This document shows, piece by piece, positions 6,551 to 8,263 of a stretch of 8,263 bases of DNA (within the stretch, counting starts at the first letter, position 1; each line of letters opens with the position of its first letter). The notes beneath the pieces are model-generated. The model was not told the DNA's origin. It saw only the letters and a program-made list of their open reading frames with translations, and ran no database searches. Origin of the DNA: Bifidobacteriaceae bacterium (GTDB lineage: Bacteria > Actinomycetota > Actinomycetes > Actinomycetales > WQXJ01); contig JAISIU010000145.1 of the NCBI GenBank assembly GCA_031261885.1, positions 1 to 8,263 of the forward strand, written 5' to 3'. The position numbers were made by a program, and so were the translations under genes.

Positions 6551-6928
6551 ATGGTTCAGTGGACGGTTGAGGCGGCGCCCGAGGTCGCGGATTGGCTGTG
6601 CCAGCTCGACACCGCAACGTACGAGCATGTGGTGGCTGCCCTCAAGCTACTCGAACAAGAAGGACCCGCACTGGGCCGGCCGCTGGTAGACACCGTCAAG
6701 GGCTCCAAGTTCAACAACATGAAAGAGCTGCGCCCACCCACTCCCGGCAAACAGACCATTCGCATCCTGTTCGCCTTCGACCCGGTACGGCAGGCGTTCC
6801 TGCTCGTGGCGGGAGACAAGACGAACCAATGGGCCAAGTGGTACAAGAAGGCGATTCCAATCGCTGACGGCCGTTACGAGCGGCATCTGGCCGACCTGCG
6901 AGCGGCCGGACCGCCCGGGCGCCGTTGA
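6551..6928 (+). CDS. Type II toxin, RelE/ParE superfamily, HigB/phage Gp49-like
   Basis: This 125-residue protein matches the Gp49-like/HigB toxin family (PF05973 type). Members are ribosome-dependent mRNA interferases. Typical features are the N-terminal VADWLCQLD helix, EEGPALGRPLVDTVKG-like text (here EQEGPALGRPLVDTVKGSK, 36-54), MKELRP (58-63), the strands IRILFAFDP and FLLVAGDK, and a C-terminal WAKWYKKAIPIADGRYERHL region rich in basic and aromatic residues. Length is normal. ATG 6551 is preferred over GTG 6545 because a TAGCAT hexamer ends 6 bases before it and there is no ribosome site for either. The antitoxin gene follows after 37 bases. Toxin-first order is that of higBA-type modules. 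The exact mRNA target preference cannot be read from the sequence. Confidence 0.9.
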   Translation: MVQWTVEAAPEVADWLCQLDTATYEHVVAALKLLEQEGPALGRPLVDTVKGSKFNNMKELRPPTPGKQTIRILFAFDPVRQAFLLVAGDKTNQWAKWYKKAIPIADGRYERHLADLRAAGPPGRR

Positions 6929-6965
6929 AGAAGCTTGTCAATCACAATGTGGAAAGGAACTTGCG

Positions 6966-7274
6966 ATGGGTATCACGTTGGACCAGATCCTGGCCCGTCG
7001 TCCGATCGACCCCGAAAAGCTTGACGTCATGGTCTCCGACCTGCGCTGCCGCTACCGTGCGGCGCACCTGGCAGACATCCGCCGTCAGCAAGCCGTCACC
7101 CAGGTGGACCTGGCCAAGACCATGGGAACGGCCCAGAACCGCGTCTCACAAATCGAACGCGGCGACATCGACCGCACCAGGATCGCTACGTTGCGCCGGT
7201 ACATCGAGGCCCTCGGGGGCACGCTCCACGTCGACGCCGAGTTCGGCGACACCCGCTACGCCATCGCCGGCTAG
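6966..7274 (+). CDS. XRE-family antitoxin (HigA-like) of the toxin-antitoxin pair
   Basis: This 102-residue helix-turn-helix protein is the likely antitoxin, which binds and neutralises the upstream toxin and represses the operon. The XRE helix-turn-helix spans about 37-66 (IRRQQAVTQVDLAKTMGTAQ then NRVSQIERG). The segment TLRRYIEALGGTLHVDAEFGD (75-95) is characteristic of antitoxins paired with Gp49-like toxins. The start is well supported: GGAAAGGA (6951-6958) sits 7 bases before ATG 6966, a much stronger ribosome site than anything before the toxin. That difference would favour antitoxin synthesis over toxin. No terminator is obvious after the stop. A regulatory role outside the module is possible but not suggested by the context. 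Confidence 0.9.
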   Translation: MGITLDQILARRPIDPEKLDVMVSDLRCRYRAAHLADIRRQQAVTQVDLAKTMGTAQNRVSQIERGDIDRTRIATLRRYIEALGGTLHVDAEFGDTRYAIAG

Positions 7275-7442
7275 CTCAGACTGGACTGCCAGCCGCGTCC
7301 GCTGCTGACCCGCGATGACGAAGATCATGGTTGCGATACCACGAACCTTCTGGATAATGAGCTACTAATCTACTGGTTAAGCTTCTGACGTCGTGTTATA
7401 GCGGACCGGAGTCCCTGGCGGAGCGGCCGCGGTGAGGGCCGC
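7275..7442. other. AT-richer non-coding stretch after the antitoxin, with a promoter-like sequence and a small hairpin
   Basis: No gene is supported here. About 7315-7400 is visibly AT-richer than the rest of the window. It contains TTGCGA (7331-7336), a 16-base spacer and GATAAT (7353-7358), a respectable promoter match pointing right, but no gene follows closely. An ATG at 7315 opens 17 codons (MTKIMVAIPRTFW...) before a stop. GCGGCC (7423-7428) and GGCCGC (7437-7442) form a 6-bp stem with an 8-base loop just before the next repeat copy. Confidence 0.35.
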
Positions 7443-7585
7443 CATCGTGCGCTGAACCGCCCAACCCGGCCGCCCGGCATCGTGCGCTGAACCGCCCGGC
7501 CCGGGCCGACTTGGCGGCCCGAGTGGTCGCATATCGCGCCCAGATGTGACCACCCGGGCCGGGAAGCTCGCCTGCGGGTGGGACC
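7443..7585 (+). repeat. Intergenic hairpin repeat, copy 3, with two tandem 35-base units
   Basis: CATCGTGCGCTGAACCGCCC occurs identically at 7443-7462 and 7478-7497, a 35-base period. The 45-base core follows at 7516-7560, with GGCCCGAGTGGTCGCAT pairing with ATGTGACCACCCGGGCC. Of 17 positions 16 pair, one of them G-U, with one A/C mismatch and an 11-base loop. CGACTT (7507-7512) pairs with AAG-c-TCG (7564-7570) outside the core, with a bulged C. This is the most regular copy in the window. Confidence 0.85.
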
Positions 7586-7601
7586 CGGCCCGTGCGGATC
7601 C

Positions 7602-7657
7602 GTGAAAATGGGTTTGGCGCAGCGGCCTGCTGGGCGGAATTATGAAAATAGGTTTGG
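7602..7657. repeat. Short direct repeat, 16 bases, 40-base period
   Basis: GTGAAAATGGGTTTGG (7602-7617) and ATGAAAATAGGTTTGG (7642-7657) agree at 14 of 16 bases. They are AT-rich islands in GC-rich spacer, too long a match to dismiss easily. I see no coding or promoter explanation. Confidence 0.55.
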
Positions 7658-7748
7658 TTTATTCGGCTGGTCCTCGGGCCGCGTCGGGTCTGATGGCTGG
7701 TTCCGTGGGCAAGGCCAGGCGTCGGTCGTGGGAGGAACTGCGTGAGGG

Positions 7749-7788
7749 GCGCTAGTCGCGCCAGAGCGAGACTGCGCTAGGCGCGCCA
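7749..7788. repeat. Short direct repeat, 15 bases, 25-base period, each unit partly self-complementary
   Basis: GCGCTAGTCGCGCCA (7749-7763) and GCGCTAGGCGCGCCA (7774-7788) agree at 14 of 15 bases. The first also forms GGCGC-TAGTC-GCGCC (7748-7762). It could be a binding site pair or a decayed repeat. There is no coding context. Confidence 0.5.
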
Positions 7789-7825
7789 CTGAATACGTAC
7801 AGGTCGCCGAGACCGCTCGGCATCG

Positions 7826-7917
7826 TCCACCTGGCTCAACCGAAGTTGGTGGCCCGAGTGGTCGCATGTCGGGGCAAGGCGTGACCATCCGGGCCGGGAA
7901 GTCGCCCCGCGGGTGGA
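7826..7917 (+). repeat. Intergenic hairpin repeat, copy 4
   Basis: The core 7851-7895 shares GGCCCGAGTGGTCGCAT and GTGACCATCCGGGCCGGGAAG with copy 3. The arms pair at 14 of 15 outer positions, two of them G-U, with one A/C mismatch at the same place as in copy 3. The lead-in CCGAAGTTGGTGG matches copy 2 (CCGAACTTGGTGG). A remnant of the 35-base unit may be present (CATCGT at 7821-7826). The tail GGGAAGTCGCC...GGGTGG matches copy 3. It ends about 30 bases before the oxidoreductase promoter candidate. Confidence 0.8.
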
Positions 7918-7945
7918 GCGGGGCGCGCGCGGGGCAGCGGGTCGG

Positions 7946-7961
7946 TAGGCTCAGAGTTATG
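7946..7961 (+). promoter_or_regulatory. Candidate -10 hexamer upstream of the flavin oxidoreductase gene
   Basis: TAGGCT (7946-7951) is a TAnnnT hexamer, and the seven bases after it end exactly at an ATG (7959) in frame with the oxidoreductase. Transcription starting here would give either a leaderless message with 17 extra residues or a 51-base leader carrying the AAGGGG ribosome site at 7998-8003. No clear -35 is seen. Confidence 0.45.
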
Positions 7962-8009
7962 CGGCGCGCCGCCGGTGGAGCGCCGCGTTCCATCGACAAG
8001 GGGCGAATG

Positions 8010-8263
8010 ATGGCGTACAGGCCTCGGCTGTTCGAGCCGATCGAAATCAGGGGCGTGAGAGCCCGCAATCGCGTGTGGGTCTCACCGATGTGCCAATGGG
8101 CGGCCGGCGCGGACGGGCTCGTCAGGCCGTGGCACCACGTCAACTACCTGTCCTACGCGGCCGGCGGCGCTGGCCTCGTCATGTTCGAATCGACGGCCGT
8201 CGCGGCCATCGGCCGGCTCGCCACGGGCGACCTCGGCCTCTGGAACGACGCCCAGGTCGAAGC
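8010..8263 (+). CDS. Old Yellow Enzyme family NADH:flavin oxidoreductase, YqjM/NamA-like (3' end outside window)
   Basis: This is the first 84 residues of an FMN-dependent ene-reductase/NADH:flavin oxidoreductase, a TIM-barrel enzyme that reduces activated C=C bonds with NAD(P)H. The start matches the family: LFEPIEIRGVRARNRVWVSPMCQW (split over residues 7-30), then HHVNYLSYAAGGAGLVMFEST and GRLATGDLGLWND. SPMC (25-28) carries the cysteine that tunes the flavin in YqjM-type enzymes. The next aromatic, tyrosine in YqjM, is Trp30 here. ATG 8010 is chosen because AAGGGG (7998-8003) is 6 bases away. ATG 8007 and ATG 7959 are in the same frame and cannot be excluded, but the extra residues look unlike the family. 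Family assignment is firm; the physiological substrate is unknown. The reading frame is open to the window edge. Confidence 0.9.
   Translation, partial: MAYRPRLFEPIEIRGVRARNRVWVSPMCQWAAGADGLVRPWHHVNYLSYAAGGAGLVMFESTAVAAIGRLATGDLGLWNDAQVE

Noticed and set aside
7443..7585. 35-base near-identical repeats as a CRISPR array
   Set aside because: Only two direct copies with no spacers between them, and no cas genes. They belong to the hairpin repeat element.
7275..8009. tRNA or other known RNA gene in the long spacer
   Set aside because: No cloverleaf, CCA end or conserved tRNA arms could be found. The only structure is the repeat hairpins.
7640..8143. Open frame of 167 codons on the - strand
   Set aside because: It runs antisense to the oxidoreductase start and through repeat copy 4. 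It has low-complexity sequence and no ribosome site. The + strand frame has clear family motifs.

Overview
The window is very GC-rich, apart from a short AT-richer stretch near 7315-7400, and has the look of a high-GC Actinomycetota chromosome. It carries a MurT/GatD pair, an actinobacterial membrane protein with a flippase-like domain, TAnnnT hexamers placed 6-8 nt before start codons, and GTG starts. I cannot place it to genus. All recognised genes are on the + strand.

Layout. (1) 1-1413: the end of murT (C-terminal domain only) overlaps gatD by four bases. Together they make the enzyme that amidates D-glutamate in lipid II. (2) 1414-1695: a leader with palindromes, a candidate promoter and two small hairpins. 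(3) 1696-3528: a secreted, lysine-rich multidomain beta-sandwich protein with a Sec signal peptide. (4) 3562-6237: an 891-residue membrane protein with an N-terminal membrane block, a degenerate kinase-like domain and a C-terminal LPG-synthase/flippase-type (UPF0104) membrane domain. It starts 33 bases after the secreted-protein gene. (5) 6238-6550: a GC-rich hairpin and two copies of an intergenic repeat. (6) 6551-7274: a type II toxin-antitoxin pair, with a HigB/Gp49-like toxin first and an XRE antitoxin second. (7) 7275-8009: about 730 bases without a convincing gene, holding two more repeat copies and smaller direct repeats. (8) 8010-8263: the start of an Old Yellow Enzyme-type flavin oxidoreductase that runs off the right edge.

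The left two thirds have a cell-envelope theme: peptidoglycan amidation, a secreted surface protein and a membrane protein with a lipid-transport or lipid-modification fold. The right third looks accessory, with a toxin-antitoxin module bracketed by repeats.

The most notable observation is the intergenic repeat, present in four copies at 6270-6358, 6361-6484, 7443-7585 and 7826-7917, all in one orientation. Each has a 45-base core that folds into a hairpin. The most diverged copy (core 6419-6463) has changed many bases on both arms yet still pairs along 18 consecutive positions. Its non-Watson-Crick pairs are all G-U when read as + strand RNA, which suggests selection on an RNA structure rather than a passive DNA repeat.
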